Positions 1 to 10,042 of a stretch of DNA of 64,000 nt are shown one piece after another. Numbering within the stretch: position 1 is the stretch's first letter; each line of letters opens with the position of its first letter. Origin of the DNA: Gambelia wislizenii. Lineage: Eukaryota; Chordata; Lepidosauria; Squamata; Crotaphytidae. Position numbers and translations under genes: made by a program. The DNA lies in the NCBI GenBank assembly GCA_030847615.1, contig JAUMIR010000005.1, positions 210,660,645 to 210,724,644 on the forward strand, given 5' to 3'. The notes beneath the pieces are model-generated. The model worked only from the letters and a program-made list of their open reading frames with translations, did no database searches and was not told the origin of the DNA.

Positions 1-200
1 ACAATACACAATAATTTCAGCACTGGAGATCAATATTATTTGTCCAGTGTATTAGTTAGGAGGCAAATCTAAAAAGCCAGCTAAATAAAATGTCCTTTAT
101 TTTATAATGGAACAAAATGACTTCTAAGGGAGATAACAGTGCAAAATGAAAAAAAAATAAATCAAGATGGGCTATCTAATTATTCAAATACAAATGCAAA

Positions 201-231
201 TGTGTGTGTGTGTGTTTTTTTGGGGGGGGGG
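201..231. repeat. TG/T/G simple repeat
   Basis: A run of about seven TG units passes into poly-T and then poly-G. It is an ordinary microsatellite, with no gene around it. Confidence 0.9.
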
Positions 232-413
232 TAATGGAGCAGGGAGAGAAGGCAGAGGGTCACTAAAGAAATTTCCCTTTCACAATTATTTGAGCGAAAT
301 CATGCTCTCTAAACAGAAGAGCTAAGGAGACCAAGGTGTGCCAAGCTTGCAATAGGATAGCCATGGGAAAGTTTCAAGAGCACACTCTTCTATAGAAAAT
401 GAATTTGTAACTA

Positions 414-746
414 CAGGTTGAGTCTCCCATATGTGAAATGCCTGGGGCCACAGGTATTTGGGATTTTGGAATATTTTGGATTTTGGAATACTTGCATATA
501 CATAATGAGATATCCTGGAGATGGGACCCACGTCTAAACACAAAATCCATTTATGTTTCATATGAAATTGATACACACAGGCTAAAGGTAATTTTATACA
601 CAATATTTTAAATAATGTTGTGCATGAAACAAAGATTGTGTACACTGAACCATCGGAAAGCAAAGGTGTCACTACCTAAGCCACCCATGTAGACTATTTT
701 GGATTTGGGAATATTTCAGAATTCTGGATAAGGGAAACTCAAACTG
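414..746. mobile_element. Tigger-like non-autonomous DNA transposon
   Basis: The element begins CAGGTTGAGTCTCCCATA and ends GGGAAACTCAAACTG, an imperfect terminal inverted repeat, and is flanked on both sides by TA (412-413 and 747-748), the duplication made by mariner/pogo transposases. At 333 bp it encodes nothing. The interior (GGATTTTGGAATA, CATAATGAGATATC, CACCCATGT) resembles, from memory, a mammalian Tigger-derived repeat family. The superfamily call rests on the TA duplication and the TIR; the exact family is unverified. Confidence 0.75.
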
Positions 747-967
747 TATGTAATCAACTTTACACCACATGTCTTACCTATGAATCAAACCCCCAATCCC
801 TATTAGATCCTATCTGCAGTATCAAGTATTGAGACATATGCATTTTTGTTAATTCTGCAGAGTTTATTCTTATTTTACTTTATTCTTTTTGGTGTATTTT
901 TTCTGAAGGAGTTGTTTGTACTCACAACCTATATTTCCTATTGTACTTGTTGTGTTTGTCTTCAGTA

Positions 968-1048
968 AAATACAAAAAGAAAGAAAGGAAGGAAGGAAAG
1001 AAAGAAAGAAACAAAGAAGAAAAGACAGAGAGAGAGAAAGAAAGAGAC
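968..1048. repeat. GAAA/GGAA/GA microsatellite
   Basis: Purine-rich tract of GAAA, GGAA and GA units on the plus strand, following an A-rich stretch. Simple sequence with no coding potential. Confidence 0.9.
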
Positions 1049-1197
1049 TGAATGCTTGTTGCTAAGCAGGTTAGACCAATCAAATAACTCTTTTACCTGC
1101 AGCCATTAGAGTAAAATTTCAAATTAGGAACATAGAGACTGCCCAATAATTTTGGTTTTTGAAGTATGCTAATTTCCCTGTATAATTAAGAAGTCAT

Positions 1198-1226
1198 ATT
1201 TTATTTTATTTTATTTTATTTTATTT
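1198..1226. repeat. (TTTTA)n microsatellite
   Basis: About five consecutive TTTTA pentamers. Confidence 0.9.
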
Positions 1227-1570
1227 GCCATAAGACAAACTTAGAATATGAGTAACCTGGGAGCATCTGAAGAATAAACAAGGTATACCTTAATCCATGC
1301 ATCTGCATCACCTCTCATTATCCCCACCCATGACAGGTAAAATTTATACCATTACTTTAGGCTTAATTTAATGGCATTTTACAGAACACCAGAACTGGTT
1401 TTCATGTTGCTTAACAGTAAGTAATGTGAGTTTCCCAAACAGTTTTTTTTTTTTTTTGTAGTTTATCCATCCATCAAAACAGGTACGGCATCCATGGACA
1501 GTGAAACATTCAGCATCTCTGAATTTTAGAAGTTCACCTTACATCAGGAGCAGGGAAGCAATGTCATGAA

Positions 1571-1656
1571 GATGTTGTTGGACTCCAACCACCATCAGCC
1601 CCAGCCAGCATAGCCAATATTTAGGGCTGGTGAGGTTATGTAGTCTAACAACATCT
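1571..1656. repeat. Short palindromic interspersed repeat
   Basis: Left arm GATGTTGTTGGACTCCAACC is mirrored by the right arm GTCTAACAACATC, with CATCAGCCCCAGCCAGCAT in the middle. This matches a small fold-back repeat common in amniotes whose arms carry 'ACTACAACTCCCATCAT'. A trace of the same motif lies near 8250. Probably a hAT-type non-autonomous element; family not verified. Confidence 0.5.
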
Positions 1657-1679
1657 GGAGGGCCAAAGGTTTCCAACCT

Positions 1680-1888
1680 CATAGAATCATAGAATTGTAG
1701 AGTTAGAAGAAACCTCAAGGGCCGAGTCCAACCCCCTGCCATGCAGGAATACACAATCAAGTCATTCCCGACAGATGGCCATCCAGCCTCTGTTTAAAAA
1801 CCCCCAAAGAAGGAGACTCCACCACATTACGAGGCAGTGTATTCCACTTCCGAACAGCTCTTACTGTCAAGAAGTTCTTCCTTGGCCT
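1680..1888 (-). mobile_element. CR1 LINE, 3' end only
   Basis: The plus strand begins CATAGAATCATAGAATTGTA, the complement of the CR1 terminal octamer repeat ATTCTATG, and runs through the CR1 3' region (AACCCCCTGCCATGCAGGAA, GATGGCCATCCAGCCTCTG). It is a 5'-truncated copy of about 0.2 kb, the usual product of CR1 reverse transcription. It contains no open frame. Confidence 0.9.
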
Positions 1889-2026
1889 TACATGCTGGTA
1901 CAAGACATGCTAGCATTGACTAGCCCCTGTAATTTCTGAAAGAGAGCCATTGGGATTATTGAACAAACCTCAAATCAAATACATATATGCAACAGGCACA
2001 TTGTCTGCAGAGAGATTTAAGACCTA

Positions 2027-2599
2027 GGACTTTATCAGACCACCACCCGCTTAATGTTCTTTTGCCAGCATAAATGGTGTCATTTTTATGCCAGCAAAAG
2101 ACACCCCCCACCAGACTTACCGTGAGAAGTGTCAGTGAGGCTTCCCTGGCAGTAACAGAGCACAATTTACTTCCATTTACTTCTGGGGTTGAAATCTCAC
2201 AGATTCTTGTGAGAAGATGCTAGTGTGGGAAATTCAAAAATAAATACAAAATAAAGACACAAACAGTACAGCTAAGCACTAAAACAAACTTTTAAAGTCC
2301 CAAGTACATGGGGGGGGTCACAAAAAGAGTGTCCCCTACCCGGCTGTCATGATCTCATCCAGAAGTGTTTGCCCATTGATGCTGCATCCGCATGATTACA
2401 ATGATGTGTGGATTCAAACGTTGGCAACGGCAGCAACAAAGTACCACTGGAGATCACTGGACAACTTGGGCCATCAATAAAAACATATGGCTTTTGGACT
2501 TTACATGATCGTGAAAGGACAACATTGTCTGATATGTGTGCCCTTTCATGATCATTAGGCTTCCTTATGATGCCGTATTTGCCTGGTCTGATAAAGTCC
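2027..2599. mobile_element. Non-autonomous TIR element, GGACTTTATC ends
   Basis: Ends are GGACTTTATCAGACC and GGTCTGATAAAGTCC, a perfect 15-bp inverted repeat. It is flanked by CTA at 2024-2026 and CTA at 2600-2602, a 3-bp target duplication. Subterminal inverted motifs include TTCTTTTGCCAGCATAAA facing TTTTTATGCCAGCAAAAGA. No reading frame of note. A second copy of the same family lies at 28777-29352. A 3-bp duplication fits PIF/Harbinger-type transposition, which is an inference. Confidence 0.85.
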
Positions 2600-2875
2600 C
2601 TATTCATGCAACAAATGACCAAAATACTTATGTAGGTGGAGTACAATCATGACTGTGGGTCATTTTCCTCATTGATGTTCATTCAACTTTTTGTATAGTT
2701 CCTGAAGATGCTTTCTGAGTTTGTATGTACACTGTAAGCTACAAGGTATACAAGTTAATGATGTGATATGGAAGCCAAAAACAAAGCAAAACACCAATAC
2801 AATTTTAGGCCGATTCCAAAGGAATATAGTGTCCCAATCAAGGTAACTAATAGTCTCATTCTATTCTGCTTTTGG

Positions 2876-3390
2876 TCAAAACTCACCTGGAATATTGTGT
2901 GAGTTATGGGAATCATAGTTCAAGAAGCTGGAACATGTCTGGAGGAGGGCAACCAAGATGATCAAAGGTCTGGAAACCAAGCCCTATGAGAAACAGCTTG
3001 GGGAGCTGGGTATGTTTAGCTTGGAGAAGAGAAGACTAAGAGATATGATGATACCCACCTTTAAATATCTGAAGGTATTGTAGAAGATCTGAAGGTATTG
3101 TAGAAGTATTGTAGAAGATGGAGCAGGGTTGTTTTCTCCTGCTCCAAAATCTATCCTGTGAACCAGTGGATTCAAATTAGAAAAAAGAGATTCCCCTTAA
3201 ACATTAGGAAGAAGTTTTTCATGTTAAGACCTGTTCAGTAGTGGAATGAACTGCCTGAGAGGGTGGTGTGACCTGTCACAGGTAGGATCTCCTTCACTGA
3301 AGGTCCTGGAGAGGCATCTTTCAGGAGTGCTTTAGCTGTGCATTCTGGACTGATGGCCCTTGCAGTCTCTTTCATCTCTTTGATTCTATG
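2876..3390 (+). mobile_element. CR1 LINE fragment, C-terminal RT region to 3' UTR
   Basis: Plus-strand CR1: degenerate reading of the tail of ORF2 (LEYCVS; KMIKGLE-like GATGATCAAAGGTCTGGAAACC; GCTGGGTATGTTTAGCTTGGAG), then the 3' region, ending TTTGATTCTATG with a single degenerate octamer. A short tandem amplification of GAAGGTATTGTAGAAG (three partial units, about 3070-3118) interrupts it. Many substitutions mark it as an old copy. No open frame survives. Confidence 0.85.
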
Positions 3391-4491
3391 GTTGGGTCTG
3401 GTTTTGGCAGTCTATTTATGTAGGTCAGAGTGGAGCATGTAAATCTTTCACCTCCTCATGCGTTCAGTCTACATGCATTGATTCGGTGTAACAATTTGTT
3501 GGAGTTAATTCCTTTCTTGTTGATATACACTGAACTGCCTTGTTCTGGCTTGTCAGCCTTGCAGGTGGTTTGATCACAAAGGAGAGAAGATGGAGGGGTG
3601 GGGGAACCATACTTTGCCTTGTTCCTTGAAAGACAGCTAACTGTTGTGGAAGACAGCCATTTACTTTAGATTTAGGTGAACCATACAAACGTTGCTATTT
3701 CTTAAATACAATCAGTGCTTTAATTAGATGTCTACTGACCACTAAAAAAAATAAAATAAAAATTAAATGGCTTGCAACTGCTACTTGTTTATCAAACTGA
3801 TTCAAGATACCAGGATACAGATGTCACCTGTGTTAGATCTAAGCTCAATTTAATTTGGCTCAAAGATCTATCCTTTCTTTTATCTGGTAATCTTTGTTCT
3901 GCTATGTTAGAGTGTGTACTTTGTTAAATGCCAACTGATATTGACTGAATTTTTCAGTGCTGTATCTGGGTATATGCCCCTCATTATAGTAGAACAGTTT
4001 GCTGCATGCAATTCTGGTGTTCTTCACCATCATTTTATTTTATTTTAGTATATGGTACAGGCAAACATTAAAAGATATGATGCATTAAAAAAAGCACCTT
4101 CCTATTCCACAGTAAGTAGGTAAGCTTGTTTAATTCAATTAATATTAAGAGTCACCGGATGCCACATGGGACAGCATATCTCATAAGCGAACTCAACATA
4201 AAATATGCCAATTCATCCCTTGTTTTCATAATGGATTAAACAGTCAAACAACACAGCACAGAATACAGTCTGAGGATTTGAATGTGATTATGCAAGTCGT
4301 TATTCTAATAAGGTACTTAAAAACCATTTGTTTACCCAGCTAGTTAAAGATGACAGTTCTTTTTTGGGGGGTGGGGAATCTGTTGCTTGGAAATTAAATC
4401 AACACCTGAGATGTAATTAGTGAGCTTAACAATCAATGCAGCACTTGCCTCTATATTCAAGGTAAGAATGAATACTTTCCATATCATGCTG
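3391..4491. other. Unassigned intergenic sequence
   Basis: AT-rich sequence with no open frame I trust and no inverted repeat that I could pair. It holds short A- and T-rich tracts, for example near 3745-3765 and 4035-4045. Nothing else recognised. Confidence 0.4.
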
Positions 4492-5308
4492 CAGTGGGCC
4501 CTCAGTATCTGCTGCTGTTTGGTTCTTCCAGGACCACCCCATGGATACCAAAATCCATAGATATTCAAGTCCATTATATACAAAGGAGTAGTAAAATAGC
4601 ATCCCTTATATAAAATGGCAAACAGCAAAATTTGCTTTTTGGAATTTTTTTCCTTAATATTTTCAAGCTGTGGCTTATGGGCCAGGTAGGAATTTTTTCC
4701 CCTTTCCACATTTTTTTGCCTACCCCACACTGTACAAGGGACCTGGAGAATTGGCCTTAGGGTGATGTCATGCATAGGTGGTCAATTGGAGGTTGTAGGG
4801 GAGATGGGGATTAGTTTGGTGTACATCTGTGGCACCCCTTTTGGGTGAAGGATGGCTCTATGAAACTACCCTTGTAGGTCACATGCGACTGGAGGGTGGG
4901 GAGTAGACTATCCTTGAGGCTGGCCCGAGGGTTGAGCCCTCACCAGAAGTCATGTGACTTGAGGTGTGTTATCCTGGGGTTTTGTCTTCCAGCAGGTGGT
5001 GCCCGGGGGCGTAGCCCCGGGGCTCAGGTATTTCACCTAGGGAAGCTGGGAGGTAGGTCTGGGTGAGTCTATTGGTTCCAGCTTTTCCCACATTGGGTCT
5101 CCCCCTAGTTTGCATATCCCAAGGAATAAAGATTAAATAGGTGATAGAATAAATAAAGTGACTCCTATTTTAACCCAAGCTTTGTGTCTGGCCTCGTTAT
5201 TTCATGTGTTGGTCATCAATTGCTTTTTGGATTTTTTTCCTTAATATTTTTAACCCATGGTTGGTTGAATCAGTGGATGCAGAACATGTGGATACAGAGG
5301 GCTGGCTG
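4492..5308. mobile_element. MER2/Tigger-like DNA transposon, interrupted
   Basis: The left end CAGTGGGCCCTCAGTATCTG and the right end GATACAGAGGGCTGGCTG form an inverted repeat of the type found in MER2/Tigger elements, with TA after the right end. Outer parts are about 4492-4664 and 5220-5308. Between them is about 550 bp of unrelated sequence, bounded by a direct repeat of TTGCTTTTTGGA..TTCCTTAATATTTT (4632-4664 and 5220-5250). The TA duplication on the left is not preserved. Confidence 0.65.
4668..5219 (+). mobile_element. LTR-like insert inside the MER2-like element
   Basis: This segment is richer in GC than its surroundings (for example GGTGCCCGGGGGCGTAGCCC near 5000) and carries AATAAA at 5125-5130 followed by a T-rich stretch and TGTGTCTGGCCTCGTTATTTCA, which resembles the U3-R-U5 order of a solitary retroviral-type LTR. 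I could not fix TG...CA ends with a matching 4-6 bp duplication, so the LTR reading is tentative. No protein is encoded. Confidence 0.4.
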
Positions 5309-5485
5309 TACTTTTAATTTTAATTAAGCCAAAGTGTATGTGTTGAAAGGAACTACACACCATTCCCCTGCTTGCCCATGCCTTTACTTCCTCTCTGTTG
5401 TCTCCCTGTTGTTGTTTTCCAAAATGTAAACCCCTTGGGGACCTGCCATACCTTTCCTTTGTAAAATGTAATGTATGCAGCTAGT

Positions 5486-5720
5486 GAGCCAGTGTGGTGT
5501 AGTGGTTTGAGCACTGGACTACAGTTCTGAAGTTCAGGGTTCGAATCCCTGATCAGCCATGGAAACTCACTGGGTGACCTGGGGCAAATCATACTCTCAG
5601 CCTCAAAAGAAGGCACTGGCAAACCCCCTCTGAAGAAATCTTGCTAAGAAAACCTCATTACAGGTTCGCCTTAGGGTCACCATAAGTTGGAAACAACATG
5701 AAGGTACACAACAACATAAA
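5486..5720 (+). mobile_element. tRNA-derived squamate SINE (Sauria/ACA type)
   Basis: The head reads GTGGTGTAGTGGTTTGAGC (RNA polymerase III A-box-like) and GGTTCGAATCC at 5538-5548 (B box). The body includes CACTGGGTGACCTGGGGCAA and the tail is GTCACCATAAGTTGGAAACA followed by AACATGAAGGTACACAACAAC. The tail resembles the 3' end of RTE/Bov-B-type LINEs, which squamate SINEs are known to borrow. This is the only full head-to-tail copy in the window; fragments lie elsewhere. Confidence 0.85.
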
Positions 5721-6144
5721 GGCAGTGCTACATTAAAATGTTGAGGATGATGATGGTGAAGGTCACAGCTGCTGAGAGACCAGGGGAGCTCCTGGATTAT
5801 GTTTTGGGTTATAAGACTCACACAGGTAGGTGATTTCTGGCAATAAATAAGTAACCTAAAATGTCACCTGAATCAGACTTTAAACTGCCTCTAGAGAAAT
5901 AGTAATTCTAAAAATTGTGAGAGACTGAAATCCTGCTATTTCAAATGGGCTCTTAAAAGTACCTTGTGTTCCTTCCAAGAGCATTTTTTTTAACTTTTAC
6001 TGTTTGCTAAGGTTGAACATAAGATCTTTTATATTACACTGCTTCCTCAGATCTTGTCATGGCTAGCTGTCAAAAGAATCAGGGGTATTACAGTGTTTGC
6101 TTTTGAGGGATGATTCTGCTTTAGCCATCTTTCTAGAAATCTAA

Positions 6145-6767
6145 GAACCATAGAGTTGGAAGGGACTGCAAAGACCATCTAGTCCAACCCTCTACCATGT
6201 GGGAATCTACAAGTAAAGCATTCCCGAGAGATGCCCATTCAACCTCTGTTTAATGACCTCCAAATATCGAGAGTCCACCATTCTCCAAGGCAGCCTATTC
6301 CACTATCAAATAGCTTACAGTGTCAAGAAGTTCTTCCTAATGTTTAGGTGGAATCTCTTTTCTTGTAACTTGAATCCATTGGTTGCTTCATTTCCTAACA
6401 ACATTCCTTTAGATATTTAAAGATGGCTATCATGTCACTTTTCAGTCTACAGTTGTCCCTTCACATTCGCTGGGGTTTGGTTCCAGGACCCCCCGTGAAT
6501 ACCCAAATCCGTGAATAGTCAAGTCCCATTATATGCAATGGCAGAGCAAAATGGTGTCCCTTATATAAGATGGCAAAATCAAGGTTTGCTATTAGGATTG
6601 TTATTTTTTTAAGAATATTTTTCAAGCCGTGAATACTCAAATCCGTGAATGTCAAATCCGTGAATGTGGAGGGACAACTGTATTTCTCCAGACTAAATAT
6701 ACCCATCTCCCTAAATTGTTCCTCATAGCTTTTTAGACCTTTGATCATCTTGATGATCCTCCTCAAT
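6145..6767 (-). mobile_element. CR1 LINE fragment, split by two insertions
   Basis: Minus-strand CR1 3' region (ACCATAGAGTTGGAAGGGAC at the 3' end; AAGTTCTTCCTAATGTTTAG; TTTAGACCTTTGATCATCTTG). It is interrupted at 6450-6680 by a TA-flanked Tigger-like element. The CR1 text then stops at 6767 within a stretch corresponding to CCTCCTCTGGACA and resumes near 12161 with CTCTGGACATGTTCC, so the copia element between those points inserted into this CR1. Confidence 0.85.
6450..6680. mobile_element. Tigger-like palindromic MITE in CR1
   Basis: Starts CAGTTGTCCCTTCACATTCG and ends GAATGTGGAGGGACAACTG. It is flanked by TA at 6448-6449 and 6681-6682. At 231 bp it is non-coding. TIR and TA duplication fit pogo/Tigger. 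It sits inside a CR1 fragment, so it is younger than that CR1. Confidence 0.85.
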
Positions 6768-6880
6768 TTAATTTTTGTTTTTGTAAAAGTTTTGTTTTTT
6801 TCTTTTTATCTGATCACCTCAGTTGCTGCCTTTTTTTGGTCTCTCTCAGCTTCGCTGGAGACAAAGGCAATAAAGCAATT

Positions 6881-7641
6881 ATGGCTGAATCGCCTGGCCT
6901 CAGCTCTCTTTTAAACTTGGAAAAACTGAATGGTCCGAATTATAGAAGATGGGCTTTCTCTTTTGAAACATACCTGAAGGCCATGGGACTTATTGATGTT
7001 TTACACAAACCCAGACCTCCTCAGGGAAGAGAAAGAGATGATTTCGATAGGAGTGATCAAAAGGTCTTAGCCTTCATAATTTTAACAGTTGATCAAGGAT
7101 TAGCCTCTGAAATCAAAGATGAGAGAACAGCAATTGCATTGATGATGAAATTTGTAAACATGAAACTGGTGAATCCCAAATTTTTAGATGAACACATTAA
7201 TAATTTCAGAGCTACATTAGCAGAATTACAATCTCCTGGAGAAGAGATTCCAAAGTCTATGCAAGTTGGGATTTTTTTAGCAAGCTTACCAAAGTTTTAC
7301 AATCCCATCATAAAGACTTTACAGTTAAAGAATGATTTAACTCTACCGGAAGCCTATATTCAAATAAGAGAATTTCAACATAGGCAAAACTTGATGCAAA
7401 ATGACAAGTTTGAATCCAGAAATCCTAACTTTAATCAGCAAGTTAATGTGGCTGAAAAAGAAAAGCAGCATTTTAAAAGTAATGCTACCCACTACAAACC
7501 CTCCTCCTCTTCTGAACCAAATGGAGTGCAATTCAAGGCTTCAAAGGGAAAGGGACAGTCATTCTCACAGCAAGGGATGACTGGCCAGAGGCAAGAGATG
7601 TTAAGGAAAATGCAACATGGGACATACAGTGAAAGAAATAA
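6881..7641 (+). pseudogene. gag: copia Gag polyprotein, 3' truncated
   Basis: Gag of a copia element forms the cytoplasmic particle. The open frame starts at 6836, but the methionine at 6881 (MAESPGLSSLLNLEKLNG) gives the usual copia Gag start, with the L-x-G-x-N-Y/W motif (LNGPNYRRW) at residues 13-21 of that start. The middle region (about residues 100-190) reads as the UBN2-type gag domain (LHKPRPP; ASLPKFYNPII). Near 7610-7640 a zinc-knuckle remnant (C-N-x2-G-H in a shifted frame) can be seen, so a single-base indel lies just upstream. After about 7641 the Gag text is lost to an inserted sequence. Confidence 0.8.
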
Positions 7642-7654
7642 AATATGTATGTGA

Positions 7655-8265
7655 AAGTCACAATGACTAAGCAAGAGCAATTATGAAGCTACACAGGCGA
7701 AACTGCTAATGTAATCTAGAAGTCCTGAGAGCCAAGGACAGAGGTACTGAATGCAGAATGGAAACACCTGAGAATCATTAAGTGTACAAGGTGAAATGTT
7801 GAAATACATGGGTTGGTCTTAAGTATGGGTGGAACTACGTGGACCAATCAGAATGGAAGTACACACCCACTGGGTGGAAACTAACTAGTGGGTGGTGATA
7901 AACAATGGCTATAAAATTGCAATGTTTGCCAATGTATTGTTGTTGAGTAGAGGTGGAGTAGTTTGGAGATATTGTGGAGTAGTGTGTAGAGATTGTGATT
8001 TGTTGACCATATAGTATATTTATATAGAAGAATAAAGTAGGTTTTATATAAAACTACTGAGTTGCCTGAGTGAATCCTGGAGACGTTCTGGAGACACCTG
8101 GAGAAGAATGAGAAGGCTTGGAGAGTTTGTCAGGATCTTCAGCCTATTCTCTGAAACTCTGCTGCTTTGAAGGAAAGCATTAACCACTGATCTAAGCTGG
8201 TCGGCTCTGCTGCATAACAAGGTGGTGAGTTTGAGCCAGAGGTGAAGAGCTACAACTCCCATCAT
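7655..8265 (+). mobile_element. LTR-like insertion between copia gag and pol
   Basis: This sequence is not copia coding sequence: Gag text ends near 7641 and in-frame Pol text resumes at about 8272. It contains a TATA-like GGCTATAAAATTG (about 7910) and AATAAA at 8031-8036 about 120 bp downstream, followed by a short U5-like region, the arrangement of a solitary LTR. The last part (8150-8265) carries an AACTCCCATCATCC motif shared with fold-back repeats, so more than one insertion may be present. Exact ends and target duplication were not resolved. Confidence 0.5.
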
Positions 8266-8271
8266 CCCTGA

Positions 8272-9130
8272 CAAGAGAATGCAAAAGGCCATAGAGATAG
8301 AGAAGCTAATGCTGAGCATAAATTTAACATTGGATTCGCTTATGAAAAAGTAATGCAAGCTTCTGGAAATGAATATAAAGATGCCTTCATCATAGACAGC
8401 AGAACTAGCAACACATTTATTAATAAAAGGGGATATTTCCAAGATTTTAATGAAGAAGTAAAATTCCCTGTGTTTCTTGCAAATGGAGATTCTGTTACCG
8501 TGCAAGGAATTGGGACTGTGTGTCTTCCTATGAGACTGGGAGCTAAGACAGAGGAATTGAGAATTTCAGACGCTCTTTTTACCCCCGAGCTCAAGAGCTC
8601 TCTCTACTCAGTAAAAATGAGCACATCTAGAGGGAACAGAGTAGTTTTCAAAAAGAATGCATGTTATGGTCTTCATGGCAAACATTTGATTTTTAAAGGC
8701 ACTCTAAAGGATGATGGCCTTTATCACATGGAGATCAGTGATTCAAATGCCAATGTTGCCACTCAGTATAAACACAAAGACTGCATTAATTTATGGTATA
8801 AAGGATTTGCTCATCGAAATGTTGAATGCATAAAGAAATTGTCTAATCAAGAGCTAGCAAGAGACTTTCATTTCAAGAACTGTTGTGTGAATGAAAGGTG
8901 TGTGGAATGCATTAAAGTTAAGGCTACTGCACCTTCACACAAGCCTCTCACAGAAAGACAATCTACTAAACCTCTTGAGTTGATACACTCTGATCTCTGT
9001 GGGCCATTTAGACAGAAATCAGTTGGTGGAAACCTCTATTTCTTGACACTCACAGATGATTTCAGCAGATATTGCCATTGCTACCTCCTAAGGGAGAAAA
9101 GTCAAGCTTTTGAAAAGTTCAGAGTACTTT
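8272..9130 (+). pseudogene. pol: copia Pol: protease remnant and integrase N-terminal half
   Basis: Open from about 8272. The protease active site should read D-S/T-G; here it is DSRTSNTF (around 8395), so the catalytic glycine is gone. The pre-integrase HHCC zinc region follows (LWYKGFAHRNV..., CCVNERCVECI), where the first His is replaced by Tyr. The integrase core starts with its first Asp in IHSDLCGPF (about 8980) and continues through LTDDFSRYCHCYLL. The frame ends at a frameshift near 9118 and carries on in another frame. Confidence 0.85.
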
Positions 9131-9727
9131 AATTATGTTACTAATAAATTCAATTATAAAATTCAAAATTTGAGGACTGATAATGGCTCTGAGTTTGTCA
9201 ATACTCAATTTGATGAGTTCTTAAAGGAAAATGGCATCAGACACCAGACTACTGGGATTTATAGTCCTCAACAAAATGGTTTATTGGAGAGAATGAACCG
9301 CACCTTAAAGGAAATGGCAGTTGCAATGCTTTTACAGGCTAACATGTCTAAAGCTTATTGGTCTGAGGCAATTCTCACAGACACATACTTATACAATAGA
9401 CTTCGAACCAGATCCAGAGATGTTACTCCATTTGAATTGTGGCATGGTGTGAAACCCGGACTGAATCATCTCAGGGTTTTTGGATCAAAAGCTTATACAT
9501 ACATTCCCAAACAGAAAAGAGACAAACTGGACTGTAGAAGTGAAGAGGGAATTTTTATTGGCTATGCCAAAGGTGCTTACAAAATCCTAAACCCTGATGG
9601 ACGCACAATGAGAATAACAAGTGCTGTTTATATTGATGAAAGACCTCAATTTAATTCTAATCCAAACAAAGATTTCTATTCAGATGTGTTTGCAGTGGAA
9701 GACCCTGATTCTCAGCAGCAGCCATAG
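9110..9727 (+). pseudogene. pol: copia Pol: integrase core, C-terminal half
   Basis: Continuation of the integrase after a one-base frameshift. The second catalytic Asp lies in LRTDNGSEF and the catalytic Glu in PQQNGLLERMNRTL, so all three DDE residues survive across the two frames. Then comes the copia-typical region LFELWHGVKPGLNHLRVFG-like text (FELWHG; LRVFGSKAY) and the GYAKGAYK segment. An in-frame TAG at 9725-9727 ends the frame; the same frame then stays open to 10042 as the linker to RT. Confidence 0.85.
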
Positions 9728-10042
9728 CGTGTGCAGCTCTTTCACCCTCCTGCAAGTGCTTCACATCCAGAAGGGGCTCCCTCAGCCCAGGACTTACCAG
9801 AGGACGGAGGACTGGATGGCGTGCCATGGGCAGAGCCAGGAACTCAAGTCCAGGTGAGACAATCTGCGAGGGGTAACAGGGGAGTGCCTCCTTTGAAATT
9901 ATCCTATCTAACCACAGGGGAAAGCCTTCTGGAACCCTCTGATTGGCAGAAGATCAAAGGACTGCCAAAGTCTGATTCTGAGAAATGGGTGGAAGCAGCA
10001 ATGGAGGAAATGGAATCTTTAAAAATAAAACTTGGACATTGA
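9728..10042 (+). pseudogene. pol: copia Pol: integrase-RT linker and RT start
   Basis: Same frame as the preceding integrase segment, after the in-frame TAG. A proline- and serine-rich linker (HPPASASHPEGAPSAQDLP) leads into [13 protein letters not shown], the usual start of the copia RT domain. A frameshift near 10020 moves the RT into the next frame. Confidence 0.75.

Noticed and set aside
5486..5560. tRNA gene
   Set aside because: The A- and B-box-like sequences are part of a SINE; the sequence continues into a SINE body and tail and does not fold as a complete tRNA.
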